Both the position numbers and the translations under genes were made by a program. The notes beneath the pieces were generated by a model. It ran no database searches. It was given only the letters and a program-made list of their open reading frames with translations, and was not told the origin of the DNA. Shown here in pieces: positions 8,490 through 15,426 of a stretch of 64,000 nt of DNA; position 1 is the stretch's first letter, and the number at the start of each line of letters is the position of its first letter. The stretch is from JABJMC01 sp964473745 (GTDB taxonomy: Bacteria; Patescibacteriota; Gracilibacteria; UBA1369; UBA12473). The stretch spans positions 1-64,000 of the forward strand of contig CAYYQE010000006.1 in NCBI GenBank assembly GCA_964473745.1, given 5' to 3'.

Positions 8490-9316
8490 ATTTTTTTACC
8501 AAATTTTTTCCAGATTCGGCAGGTGTTGAAGAGTTTTTTTCCTCGTGCGAAAAAAGCAGCAAATTGTTGTTTGTTGGGCAGGGAATAATAGCGTGGTTTG
8601 CCTTTGATTTTGAGTGGCTTGAGCTTAACGCCTTGCTTCATTTTTTGAAGGGTTTTGACTAGGAGTTTACTGCCGTGGTGAGCTGATTTTAAGGAGAGGG
8701 AAACCTTGGAGTCTTGTTTTTTGATAGGGAAACGCATTTGGGCGATGATGTCGCCGGCGTCTACCTCTTCGGCGATGTGATGAATGGTAACTCCGGCGTA
8801 TTTTTCGCGGTTATGGAGTTTCCAAAAATTAGGCCAAATCCCACGGTATTTAGGTAGCAAACCAGGATGCATATTTAAGGCCGCGATTTTAGGAATTTTA
8901 ATAACTTCTTTTTTGAGAATTTGGTCAAAAGAAAGTGAAACAATGACGTCTGGTTTCCAGGATTTTAAGGTTTGAATAGATTTTTTAGAATTAATATTAT
9001 CAGTGTCGTAAAGTTTTAAATTATAAATTTTGGCGAGTTTGGAACTAGTGCGCCAGCTGCGTTTGCGGTGCCAGTAAAAAAGCCCGGCTAGAGCTACTCC
9101 AATAAATTCAAAATAAACCATTAGTCCGATCACGATGGCATAAAAAAGTCCGGATCGGCGGACGCCATAGCGGGCATATTTCCAATATTTTTTGGAAAAA
9201 ACGGAAATATCAGATCTGATAAGACCGACAATTTTGAGATCAGGGCGACGTATTAGTTTGTTGAGAGCTAATTCGGCCCCAGCATGCATTTTTGGCAGAA
9301 GAATCACGATTTTCAT
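8486..9316 (-). CDS. Formyltransferase-family protein with hydrophobic insert
   Basis: This is a formyltransferase-fold enzyme of 277 residues. The catalytic Asn-His-Asp set is seen in LNMHPGLLPKYRG (around 145-157), VTIHHIAEEVDAGDIIAQ. It lacks the C-terminal domain of methionyl-tRNA formyltransferase. Residues ~57-81 form a strongly hydrophobic stretch (FYAIVIGLMVYFEFIGVALAG) that could lie on or in the membrane. It may be a sugar- or amino-group N-formyltransferase or a GART-like enzyme. I start it at MKIVILLP (9316) because the extra upstream residues are not like the family. It is divergent from thpR with a 29-bp gap. Confidence 0.78.
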   Translation of the reverse strand: MKIVILLPKMHAGAELALNKLIRRPDLKIVGLIRSDISVFSKKYWKYARYGVRRSGLFYAIVIGLMVYFEFIGVALAGLFYWHRKRSWRTSSKLAKIYNLKLYDTDNINSKKSIQTLKSWKPDVIVSLSFDQILKKEVIKIPKIAALNMHPGLLPKYRGIWPNFWKLHNREKYAGVTIHHIAEEVDAGDIIAQMRFPIKKQDSKVSLSLKSAHHGSKLLVKTLQKMKQGVKLKPLKIKGKPRYYSLPNKQQFAAFFARGKKLFNTCRIWKKFGKKI

Positions 9317-9345
9317 ACCGTGAGTATATCTGCTATAACAAGAGT

Positions 9346-9927
9346 ATGGAAGAAAAAGAAAGATATTTTTTTGCAATTAATATTCCAGCGGAAATGGAGC
9401 CACCTTTACGACTGGTCCAGGACCATCTTCCGCAAAAAGGAATTCGTTATAGTTTGACTAATTATTTTCACGTGACACTTAAATATTTAGGAGAGCTTGA
9501 TGATTTGAAAGCAATGGAAGTTCGTTTAAAAGGAAAAGAATTAGCGCAAAAAATGTTATTTTCTATCGAGGACTTAGAAGTTAAATTTACAAAAGTGGGA
9601 GTGTTTTTTCGGAATGGATTGCCAAATGTGGTGTGGGCCGGGGCATATATTTCACAAAAATTGTTAGATTTTCAAAGGAATTTAGATGAAGGCCTTCTTC
9701 AAGGAGGATTTCGAATGGAAAAGAAACGCTTTCAGCCGCACATTACGCTTGCTCGGGTTCGTGATGTTAAGACTTCAACAACACAAATAACGGAGAAACT
9801 GCGTACTTTGGGGGTGCAGCGAAAATCATTTAAAATCACCAGTTTTTATCTGATGAAAAGCCATTTAGTGCCTCACCAGTCGCCAACCTATGAAGTGATT
9901 GAAGAGTACAAGTTTCACATCAGGTAA
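9346..9927 (+). CDS. thpR: RNA 2',3'-cyclic phosphodiesterase / 2'-5' RNA ligase family
   Basis: Two HxT motifs of the 2H phosphoesterase superfamily are visible: FHVTLKYLG near residue 40 and PHITLARVRD near residue 130, at the usual spacing. The N-terminus ERYFFAINIP is typical of LigT/ThpR. The enzyme opens 2',3'-cyclic phosphates at RNA ends. I chose the ATG at 9346; a -10 element TATAAC at 9334-9339 ends only 6 bp before it, so the mRNA may be leaderless, and the longer upstream start would lie before this promoter. Confidence 0.88.
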   Translation: MEEKERYFFAINIPAEMEPPLRLVQDHLPQKGIRYSLTNYFHVTLKYLGELDDLKAMEVRLKGKELAQKMLFSIEDLEVKFTKVGVFFRNGLPNVVWAGAYISQKLLDFQRNLDEGLLQGGFRMEKKRFQPHITLARVRDVKTSTTQITEKLRTLGVQRKSFKITSFYLMKSHLVPHQSPTYEVIEEYKFHIR

Positions 9928-9934
9928 GATTAGC

Positions 9935-9963
9935 TTGACAATTTCTTTGACAGATTTTAAAAT
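9935..9963 (+). promoter_or_regulatory. Consensus-like sigma70 promoter
   Basis: TTGACA, 17 bp, TAAAAT. It lies 34 bp upstream of the ATG at 9998 and is the closest match to the bacterial consensus in this part of the window. Confidence 0.7.
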
Positions 9964-9997
9964 AACGTCTTAATTTAGAACAGTTGTGTTTTTTATT

Positions 9998-10711
9998 ATG
10001 AATTCTGCTAATACTACAAAATTAGGTTTGGCAAAAGAAGCTCAGAGAATTTTGAAGGGAGCTCCTTCAACTGCTGAGGAAATGCAAGAAGCTGTTCGGA
10101 AAACAAATATCCCACAAGAGGTGTTTAGTAAGTTGGCTGGAATCCGTAATTTGGCTTATGAAGCCGGGTTTATTGGAGATCGTGATTTTAGCTTCGAAGA
10201 CCCAGATGGAACCCAAATAGAAAACATAAAACCACCTATTATTTCTGATGCGCTAGAGGTTTTGGATGAGGCCTTAGATGCTCCGGAATTAGTCGAAGCT
10301 TATCGTAAATTCAAAGCCCTTTATCGAGATTGTATTCGTTTAGATATTCATCGGATAAAAACGCAACTAGCGTGTTTGGTTAGAAATCTTCCTCAAACTA
10401 AGGAAGAGGCTGAAAAAGATAAAAGTAGTAATCCTGGAAAAGAGAGAAAGTTGAACCCTGCTGAGCAGTTTGAATTTTTTAGAGGTGTTTTTTGTCAAAT
10501 AAGGAGTTGGTGTTGGCGATATTTAGTCGTTCTTCAGGAAAGGGATCCAGATGGCGATAAAGAAGAAGTAGAAAGTTTTAGTTGGCTGAAAATTGCGCGT
10601 GGTCAAGAACCACGAGTTAACGCGATTTTGGGTGAACTTGAAAATGGAGAAGATTTAATTGAGAAACTAGATGGTTTTCAAAGGGTGTATATTGAGTGTG
10701 GTGGGCATTAA
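9998..10711 (+). CDS. Hypothetical protein
   Basis: I do not recognise this protein of about 237 residues. It is hydrophilic and mainly helical, with a Lys/Glu/Ser-rich low-complexity segment in the middle (about 145-160) and a C-terminal part rich in aromatic residues. I use the ATG at 9998 rather than the GTG at 9986 because it follows the promoter by a normal distance. The 3' end lies 14 bp before the folK start, so it is likely in one transcript with folK, the transketolase-like pair and the DUF192 gene. Confidence 0.6.
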   Translation: MNSANTTKLGLAKEAQRILKGAPSTAEEMQEAVRKTNIPQEVFSKLAGIRNLAYEAGFIGDRDFSFEDPDGTQIENIKPPIISDALEVLDEALDAPELVEAYRKFKALYRDCIRLDIHRIKTQLACLVRNLPQTKEEAEKDKSSNPGKERKLNPAEQFEFFRGVFCQIRSWCWRYLVVLQERDPDGDKEEVESFSWLKIARGQEPRVNAILGELENGEDLIEKLDGFQRVYIECGGH

Positions 10712-10725
10712 AGACCTTAAGTTTT

Positions 10726-11184
10726 ATGACAACTGCTTATTTAGGTTTAGGTTCTAATTTGGGGAACCGATTGGGGAATCTTAAAAAAGCGAGAGAGCAA
10801 CTCTCTAAGCTAGAAGTTAATTTGTTAAAAAAATCTGCTATTTATGAGTCAGAGCCGGTTTTTGATCGCTCCAAAGATGCGACTGAGCCCTGGTTTTTGA
10901 ATCAAGTTTTAAGAGTGGAAACAGATTTGGGCGCGCATGAGTTGTTAAAAGTTTGCAAAAAAATTGAAGCTGATTTAGGTCGTGACCCAGATGAATTTTC
11001 TCGTCCAATTGATATTGATATTTTGTTTTATGGGGACGAAAAAATAAATGAGTCGGGTCTTGAAATCCCGCATCCCCGTCTTTATGAACGAAGATTTGTT
11101 TTGGAACCTTTGGTGGAAATTGCGCCACAATTTGCCCCCCTCTTGAAGGAGTGCCCTGATTCCGCTAGAGTGCGATTACTATGA
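10726..11184 (+). CDS. folK: 6-hydroxymethyl-7,8-dihydropterin pyrophosphokinase
   Basis: This 152-residue HPPK transfers pyrophosphate from ATP to 6-hydroxymethyl-dihydropterin, giving the substrate of FolP. Motifs: AYLGLGSNLGNRLGNL at the N-terminus, EPWFLNQVLRVET, GRDPDEFSRPIDIDILFYG (the metal-binding DxD) and IPHPRLYERRFVLEPLVEIAP. Start at 10726 rather than 10696 because the protein family begins directly with the TAYLGLGSN strand. The gene overlaps the next by 4 bp (ATGA), consistent with translational coupling. Confidence 0.95.
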   Translation: MTTAYLGLGSNLGNRLGNLKKAREQLSKLEVNLLKKSAIYESEPVFDRSKDATEPWFLNQVLRVETDLGAHELLKVCKKIEADLGRDPDEFSRPIDIDILFYGDEKINESGLEIPHPRLYERRFVLEPLVEIAPQFAPLLKECPDSARVRLL

Positions 11185-11942
11185 GCACCACCTTTTGTTT
11201 AGACATTTTAAAAATGATTCATAGCGCTAAAGCGGGAGACATTAGCTTGTCTTTGGCTTATGCGGATTTGGTGGAAGCTATTTATTTGGGGGAGGCTAAA
11301 ATCGATCCCCAAAAACCACAGTGGGAAGAGCGTGATTATGTGTTGTTGTCTAACCCTTTAGCTTGGCCGGCTTTTTATGTGGCTTTAAAGCAGGCGGGAT
11401 TCCCAGTAGAAGCGTTTTTGCAGGAGGGAATGTCGCTTAAAGTGCCAGGCGTGGAGGCTGCTTTTAAGTCTCCGGGGCAAGGGCTAACCGTGGCTTATGG
11501 GATGGCGCGATCTTTACAAATTAGTAAGCGTAAAAATCGGGTTTTTGTGTTTTTGGATGATGAAGATTTAAAAAATGGGCAGATTTGGGAGGCCGCTATG
11601 GGAATCGCTCATGATCGTCTAGATCGAGTAATGGTGGTTTGTAGCCACACCGGCACTGCTAAATTAGGTTCAATCCAAGATAAATTTGAAGCCTTTGGGT
11701 GGAAAGTTTTTAAATTATTAGATGGTCATGGTACAGACGAATTTTTGGACACTTTAATGAAGGCCAAGCAGGTTGAACGTCAGCCAATTTTGTTTTTGGC
11801 TCCCACAATTTTAGGAAAAGGAATTCCTTTTATGGAAGGCAAGCAGCAGTACCGTGGGTCGCTGTTTTCAGAAGCGGAAATGCAAGAAGCTTTAAAAGTT
11901 TTTAAATATGAAAAAAGTTTGGATTCCAAGTATAATTCTTAG
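11181..11942 (+). CDS. Degenerate transketolase N-terminal (PP) domain protein
   Basis: The fold is clearly that of the stand-alone transketolase N-subunit: LDILKMIHSA at the start, VEAAFKSPGQGLTVAYGMA, NGQIWEAAMGIAH, KFEAFGWKV, DGHGTDEFLDTL and ILGKGIPFMEGK align in order. The active-site residues are changed, however. GHPGG is AGDIS, SKGHxxPALY is SNPLAWPAFY, the ThDP/Mg motif GDGE is DDED, the following Asn is Ser, and the late WHG is YRG. It is therefore unlikely to bind thiamine diphosphate normally. Its partner domain lies 440 bp downstream and is degenerate too. The function is unknown; a structural or regulatory pseudoenzyme is one option. Confidence 0.8.
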   Translation: MSTTFCLDILKMIHSAKAGDISLSLAYADLVEAIYLGEAKIDPQKPQWEERDYVLLSNPLAWPAFYVALKQAGFPVEAFLQEGMSLKVPGVEAAFKSPGQGLTVAYGMARSLQISKRKNRVFVFLDDEDLKNGQIWEAAMGIAHDRLDRVMVVCSHTGTAKLGSIQDKFEAFGWKVFKLLDGHGTDEFLDTLMKAKQVERQPILFLAPTILGKGIPFMEGKQQYRGSLFSEAEMQEALKVFKYEKSLDSKYNS

Positions 11943-12369
11943 TGTTTTTTTAGGTGGTTGTTTTGTAAACCCAAGTAATTTGCAAGTTTCGGTTATAACT
12001 GGTGCGGAAGAACACGATTTTAAAGTTCAAATAGCGGATAGTCTTGAAGAACGCACTAAAGGTTTGCAGCAGGTGGCTGAGCTTTCGGATGAGGAGGGGA
12101 TGTGGTTTGTTTTTGATCATCCCCAAAATTTGAGTTTTTGGATGAAAGATACTTTGATTGCGCTGGATATTATTTTTGTGAGTGCGGAGATGAAAGTGAT
12201 TAACGTGGCGCATAATGTGCCGCCGTGTTCCGAGGCGGATCCGGAACAGGTTTTTTGTAAAACTTATGTCGCGACCGAGCCGGCGCAGTATGTTTTGGAA
12301 ATTAGAGGTGGTTTAGCGGAGGAATTGGGAATTTCGAGTGGTGATGTGGTGAAGTTTGAAGATTCTTAA
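11908..12369 (+). CDS. DUF192 lipoprotein
   Basis: The protein begins MKKVWIPSIILSVFLGGC, a lipoprotein signal with lipobox LGGC, and continues with a DUF192 domain: DSLEERTKGLQQVAEL, EGMWFVFDHPQNLSFWMKDT, LDIIFVSAEMKVINVAHNVP and YVLEIRGGLAEELGISSGD. DUF192 proteins are small beta-rich extracytoplasmic proteins of unknown activity. The gene overlaps the 3' end of the transketolase-like N-subunit by 35 bp and separates it from the C-subunit, an unusual insertion into what is normally a paired locus. Confidence 0.88.
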   Translation: MKKVWIPSIILSVFLGGCFVNPSNLQVSVITGAEEHDFKVQIADSLEERTKGLQQVAELSDEEGMWFVFDHPQNLSFWMKDTLIALDIIFVSAEMKVINVAHNVPPCSEADPEQVFCKTYVATEPAQYVLEIRGGLAEELGISSGDVVKFEDS

Positions 12370-12381
12370 CAGGATTTTGAA

Positions 12382-12819
12382 ATGATTGAAAAATTTATTG
12401 ATGAATTAGTTCGGGTTGGGATGCGATCAAAAAATTGGGTGATTTTGGATGGGCGTGATTCTTTTTATGGTCAAAATGATTTTAAAAGAGTGTTTGGTGA
12501 TCGGTATATAAAAGTGGATTTGAAAGGAACAGCCGTGAATCAAGCGGCGGGCTTTGCTTTGACCGGGAAAATTCCGATTGTTTTGGGGGCGGCTGATATG
12601 TTTTTAAAGGCGCTTTCCGAAATAAAAGATAATCTTTCGGATTCGTGTTTAAATGTGAAATTGGTGGGGATAGGAGATTCGGATATTTTGGTTCATATGA
12701 AAAATATTTCTTATATGAATATTATTGAGCCTAAAAATGAAGAAGAAGCAAAAACAACAGTACTTTCGATGATAGAAGGGTATGGGCCGATTTACGTAGG
12801 GCTCTCCAGCAACATGTGA
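12382..12819 (+). CDS. Degenerate transketolase Pyr-domain protein
   Basis: This 145-residue protein matches the central (Pyr) domain of transketolase or its C-subunit: WVILDGRD, AAGFALTGKIPIVLGAADMFLKAL, LNVKLVGIGDSD and a final GPIYVGLSS. The invariant cofactor-activating Glu in IAEQN is missing: the segment reads VDLKGTAVNQAAG. The loop THAGLxxGxDGxTHQ is deleted and the whole C-terminal third domain (about 120 residues) is absent. Together with the altered N-subunit upstream it looks like a heterodimer that kept the fold and lost the chemistry. It sits just before PRPP synthase. Confidence 0.75.
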   Translation: MIEKFIDELVRVGMRSKNWVILDGRDSFYGQNDFKRVFGDRYIKVDLKGTAVNQAAGFALTGKIPIVLGAADMFLKALSEIKDNLSDSCLNVKLVGIGDSDILVHMKNISYMNIIEPKNEEEAKTTVLSMIEGYGPIYVGLSSNM

Positions 12820-12850
12820 TATAGTTTGGTCGAAATTTGACCCCTTCTAA

Positions 12851-13801
12851 ATGCCTCCAAAAAAATCTAAGCTAAAAATCTTTTCGGGTAATTCACACCC
12901 GGCTTTGGCCAAAGAAATTGCCAAAGCACTTAAGGTGAAACTTTCCAAAATGGATATTCGACGTTTTGCGAATGGTGAAATTTACGCTAAACCGGTGGAT
13001 ACTGTGCGTGGTTGTGATGTTTTTGTGGTGCAATCTGCCTCACGCAATGTGAATGAAGATATGATGGAATTATTTGTGATGTTGGATTCTTTTAAGAGAT
13101 CTTTTGCGAGAAGTATTCACGTTATTTTGCCATCTTATCCATACGCACGGCAGGATAGAGTTGCTACTCCTCGAGAGCCAATTTCTGCCAAATTAATGGC
13201 AGATTTGATTTCTGCAGCGGGAGCAACGCACGTTATTACTTTGTCACTTCACTCGGGCCAAACACAAGGATTTTTTAATTCTCCAGTGGATAATATTCAT
13301 ACGCATCATTTGTTTGTAAATTATTTAAAAAAGAAAAAGCTCAAAGATTTAGTAGTTGTTTCACCAGATGCTGGTGGTGGTAAGGCGGCTAAGCGCTTGG
13401 CAGAGCCCCTCGGAGCAAATTTAGCGATTGTGAACAAGATGCGACCAAAACATAATAAAGCTGTGGCTCACTCAATTGTGGGTGATGTGAAAGGCAAAAC
13501 CTGTATTTTGTTTGATGACATGATTGATACGGGTGGTTCGATTATTGCGGCGCGGGAGGCTTTGATTAAAGCGGGCGCAAAAAAAGAAATTTATGTTGCG
13601 GCGACACATGCAGTGTTTTCACCGCCATGCGTGGATCGGTTTAAGAAAGCAGGGTTTAAGGAGATTGTGGTAACAAATTCTTTGCCAATTCCTGAAGAAA
13701 AAAAGCTTAAGAATTTGAAAAAGATTTCCGTGGCACCATTGGTGGCCAAGGTGGTAAAAAATGTTCATGAAGATCGGTCGGTGACTGGGATTTGGAAGTA
13801 A
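12851..13801 (+). CDS. prs: Ribose-phosphate pyrophosphokinase (PRPP synthase)
   Basis: This 316-residue class I PRPP synthase makes PRPP from ribose 5-phosphate and ATP, feeding PyrE and purine synthesis in this window. Motifs: KIFSGNSHPALAKEIAKAL, MDIRRFANGEIY, YPYARQDRVATPREPISAKL (ATP loop), SLHSGQTQGFF, VVSPDAGGGKAAKRLAEPL and CILFDDMIDTGGSI (PRPP loop), all intact. GTGATATAGT about 25 bp upstream contains a -10-like TATAGT. rpiB follows after 27 bp, which makes a ribose-phosphate unit. Confidence 0.97.
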   Translation: MPPKKSKLKIFSGNSHPALAKEIAKALKVKLSKMDIRRFANGEIYAKPVDTVRGCDVFVVQSASRNVNEDMMELFVMLDSFKRSFARSIHVILPSYPYARQDRVATPREPISAKLMADLISAAGATHVITLSLHSGQTQGFFNSPVDNIHTHHLFVNYLKKKKLKDLVVVSPDAGGGKAAKRLAEPLGANLAIVNKMRPKHNKAVAHSIVGDVKGKTCILFDDMIDTGGSIIAAREALIKAGAKKEIYVAATHAVFSPPCVDRFKKAGFKEIVVTNSLPIPEEKKLKNLKKISVAPLVAKVVKNVHEDRSVTGIWK

Positions 13802-13828
13802 GGCTCTTAATAATTTAATTTTAAAAAC

Positions 13829-14275
13829 ATGCTTATTTATATTGGTTCAGATCACGCCGGGTATCATTTTAAGGGCGTGTTAAAAGATTATTTGAAATCA
13901 GGTCATGAGGTGGTGGATTTGGGGGTGTTTGATGAAAGTAGTGTTGATTATCCGGATATCGCGCGTGAGGTGGCCGAAAAAGTATATGAAAATGATCATT
14001 CTTTTGGAATTTTGGTTTGTGGGACTGGGACGGGGATGAGTATTGCGGCTAATAAACATATTGGAATTCGAGCGGCTTCTTGTACCACTGAAGTTATGGC
14101 GCAATACGCGCGTAGTCATAACAACGCTAATGTTCTTTGTTTAGGGGAGCGAATTTTAGAAAGTGAGGACGAAGCAAAAAAGATTGTGGATGCGTTTTTG
14201 GGAGCCTCTTTTGAAGGTGGCCGTCATGAAAAACGCGTAAAAAAGATGATGGATATGGAGAAGGAGGGGCGGTAG
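13829..14275 (+). CDS. rpiB: Ribose-5-phosphate isomerase B
   Basis: RpiB interconverts ribulose 5-phosphate and ribose 5-phosphate, supplying the substrate of PRPP synthase next door. Family features are IYIGSDHAGYHFKGVL at the N-terminus, SVDYPDIAREVA, ILVCGTGTGMSIAANKHIGIRAA with the catalytic Cys in CGTG, and RSHNNANVLCLGERI. The 148-residue length is normal. The start ATG follows TTTTAAAAAC without a Shine-Dalgarno site. Confidence 0.97.
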   Translation: MLIYIGSDHAGYHFKGVLKDYLKSGHEVVDLGVFDESSVDYPDIAREVAEKVYENDHSFGILVCGTGTGMSIAANKHIGIRAASCTTEVMAQYARSHNNANVLCLGERILESEDEAKKIVDAFLGASFEGGRHEKRVKKMMDMEKEGR

Positions 14276-14285
14276 TGGAGGCGTT

Positions 14286-14687
14286 TTAGCGTAAGAACTC
14301 GATTTTTAAATGAGGTTCGTTTTTGGCGATAATTTCTAGCTCGTGACGGTCAGAAGTTAGAAAAGTAGTATCCATAAATCTGCTTAGAGCAAGGCCAATG
14401 CTGTCGGCGATGGAAAGTTTATGCTTTGTTTTTAAATAGCGAGCGTAATCTGTAATTTCCGGTGTAAAAAGTTCAGCTACTGTTAAGGGAAAACTTTCTA
14501 GTATTTTGCGGAGGTCTTGGTAAATTTTCTTGGGGTGAGTTTTTTTGAGAATATAGTCTACTTCCAAAAAATTAATGGCGTGTATGAATGGCTTAGGGGT
14601 GGTAGCTAAAGCCTTTTCAACAATTTGGTGACCAGATTCTTGGCCCAAGAGTGCGATTATAGCAGAGGAGTCTAAAGTGTATGTCAT
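14286..14687 (-). CDS. PIN-domain toxin (VapC-like)
   Basis: This 133-residue protein is a PIN-fold nuclease: YTLDSSAIIALLGQE with the first Asp, FLEVDYIL with a conserved Glu, and ADSIGLALSRFMDTTFLTSDRHEL with the later acidic residues. VapC toxins cleave RNA, often tRNA or 23S rRNA. The gene starts 2 bp after the stop of an AbrB-type antitoxin gene, the standard antitoxin-toxin order. The target is not deducible. Confidence 0.85.
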   Translation of the reverse strand: MTYTLDSSAIIALLGQESGHQIVEKALATTPKPFIHAINFLEVDYILKKTHPKKIYQDLRKILESFPLTVAELFTPEITDYARYLKTKHKLSIADSIGLALSRFMDTTFLTSDRHELEIIAKNEPHLKIEFLR

Positions 14688-14689
14688 TT

Positions 14690-14962
14690 TTAAAGTTTAT
14701 TGTTTTCGAGTTTAATCTCGGTGCGTTTCTCCTTTAAATAAGCGGCCTTTAGGTTAGATTGTTTAGCTAAACGTTGCGCGCGTTTAATTTTTTCCTGAAG
14801 AGATTCTTTGGATTGTTTTTGTGGTGATTTGGGATAAAGGACAATAACATTATCTTCGAAATTTATTTCCCAACTCATTTTAGTGCCGCTTTTTATAGAA
14901 AATTCATTCCGGATTGTTTTTGGGATAGTGACTTGCCCCTTAGGTGAAACTGAAGTATTCAT
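14690..14962 (-). CDS. AbrB/SpoVT-type antitoxin
   Basis: This 90-residue protein has a swapped-hairpin AbrB domain at its N-terminus: VSPKGQVTIPKTIRNEFSIKSGTKMSW. The C-terminal half is highly charged and probably folds on the PIN toxin. It precedes the toxin gene in the same transcript. A palindrome directly upstream (14,970-15,001) is a good candidate for its own operator. Confidence 0.88.
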   Translation of the reverse strand: MNTSVSPKGQVTIPKTIRNEFSIKSGTKMSWEINFEDNVIVLYPKSPQKQSKESLQEKIKRAQRLAKQSNLKAAYLKEKRTEIKLENNKL

Positions 14963-14969
14963 AATAAAT

Positions 14970-15001
14970 AAGTATTACATTCTGTAACTATTGTAATACT
15001 T
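14970..15001 (-). promoter_or_regulatory. Palindromic operator of the AbrB/PIN pair
   Basis: A perfect 10-bp inverted repeat, AAGTATTACA and TGTAATACTT, has a 12-bp spacer and ends 7 bp before the antitoxin start codon. Read on the minus strand it covers a possible -35 (TTACAA) and -10 (TACTTA) with a 16-bp spacer. Autorepression by the antitoxin is inferred from position and symmetry. Confidence 0.7.
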
Positions 15002-15024
15002 TTGGCCGAGAAAGTAAAGAGCAG

Positions 15025-15357
15025 TTATTCAACAATCTTTAGGTATTGGTCGATTTCTGTCTCGGTGAGACCGGTTTTTTCGAGTTTAGTGCGAATTTGA
15101 GCGGCAATAGTGTCAAATTTTGTATGTTTTCTTACTTCAATTCCGACAGCTGCAGCAACTTGCCGAAGGCGGTCGCCACGGTTTCCTTTTGGTTTTTCGG
15201 CGCCAATTAATTCTCCATAAAGACCAGCCAAGGCGGTCCGAAATTGATTGGCTTCTTCAAGTTGTACAAGTTGAGTGCAGGCTTCTGTGCCCGGACGAAC
15301 CGAAGGGGTTCTTTTTGAGGTAACGGTGCTGGGGACGGCTCCTTGTTTTTGTCCCAT
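15025..15357 (-). CDS. Small hypothetical protein
   Basis: This 110-residue protein is not recognised. It has a disordered, basic N-terminus (~30 residues) and a helical C-terminal region. The segment GNRGDRLRQVAAAVGIEVRKH could be a small helix-turn-helix-like element, but this is weak. It lies 69 bp downstream of the 1104-residue orphan gene and on the same strand. Confidence 0.55.
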   Translation of the reverse strand: MGQKQGAVPSTVTSKRTPSVRPGTEACTQLVQLEEANQFRTALAGLYGELIGAEKPKGNRGDRLRQVAAAVGIEVRKHTKFDTIAAQIRTKLEKTGLTETEIDQYLKIVE

Positions 15358-15426
15358 AATGAGGTGGGTTAGGGTGGATATATAGTGGGAGGTAGATTTT
15401 AGCTTTGGTAAGGCGTTAAAGCAAGT

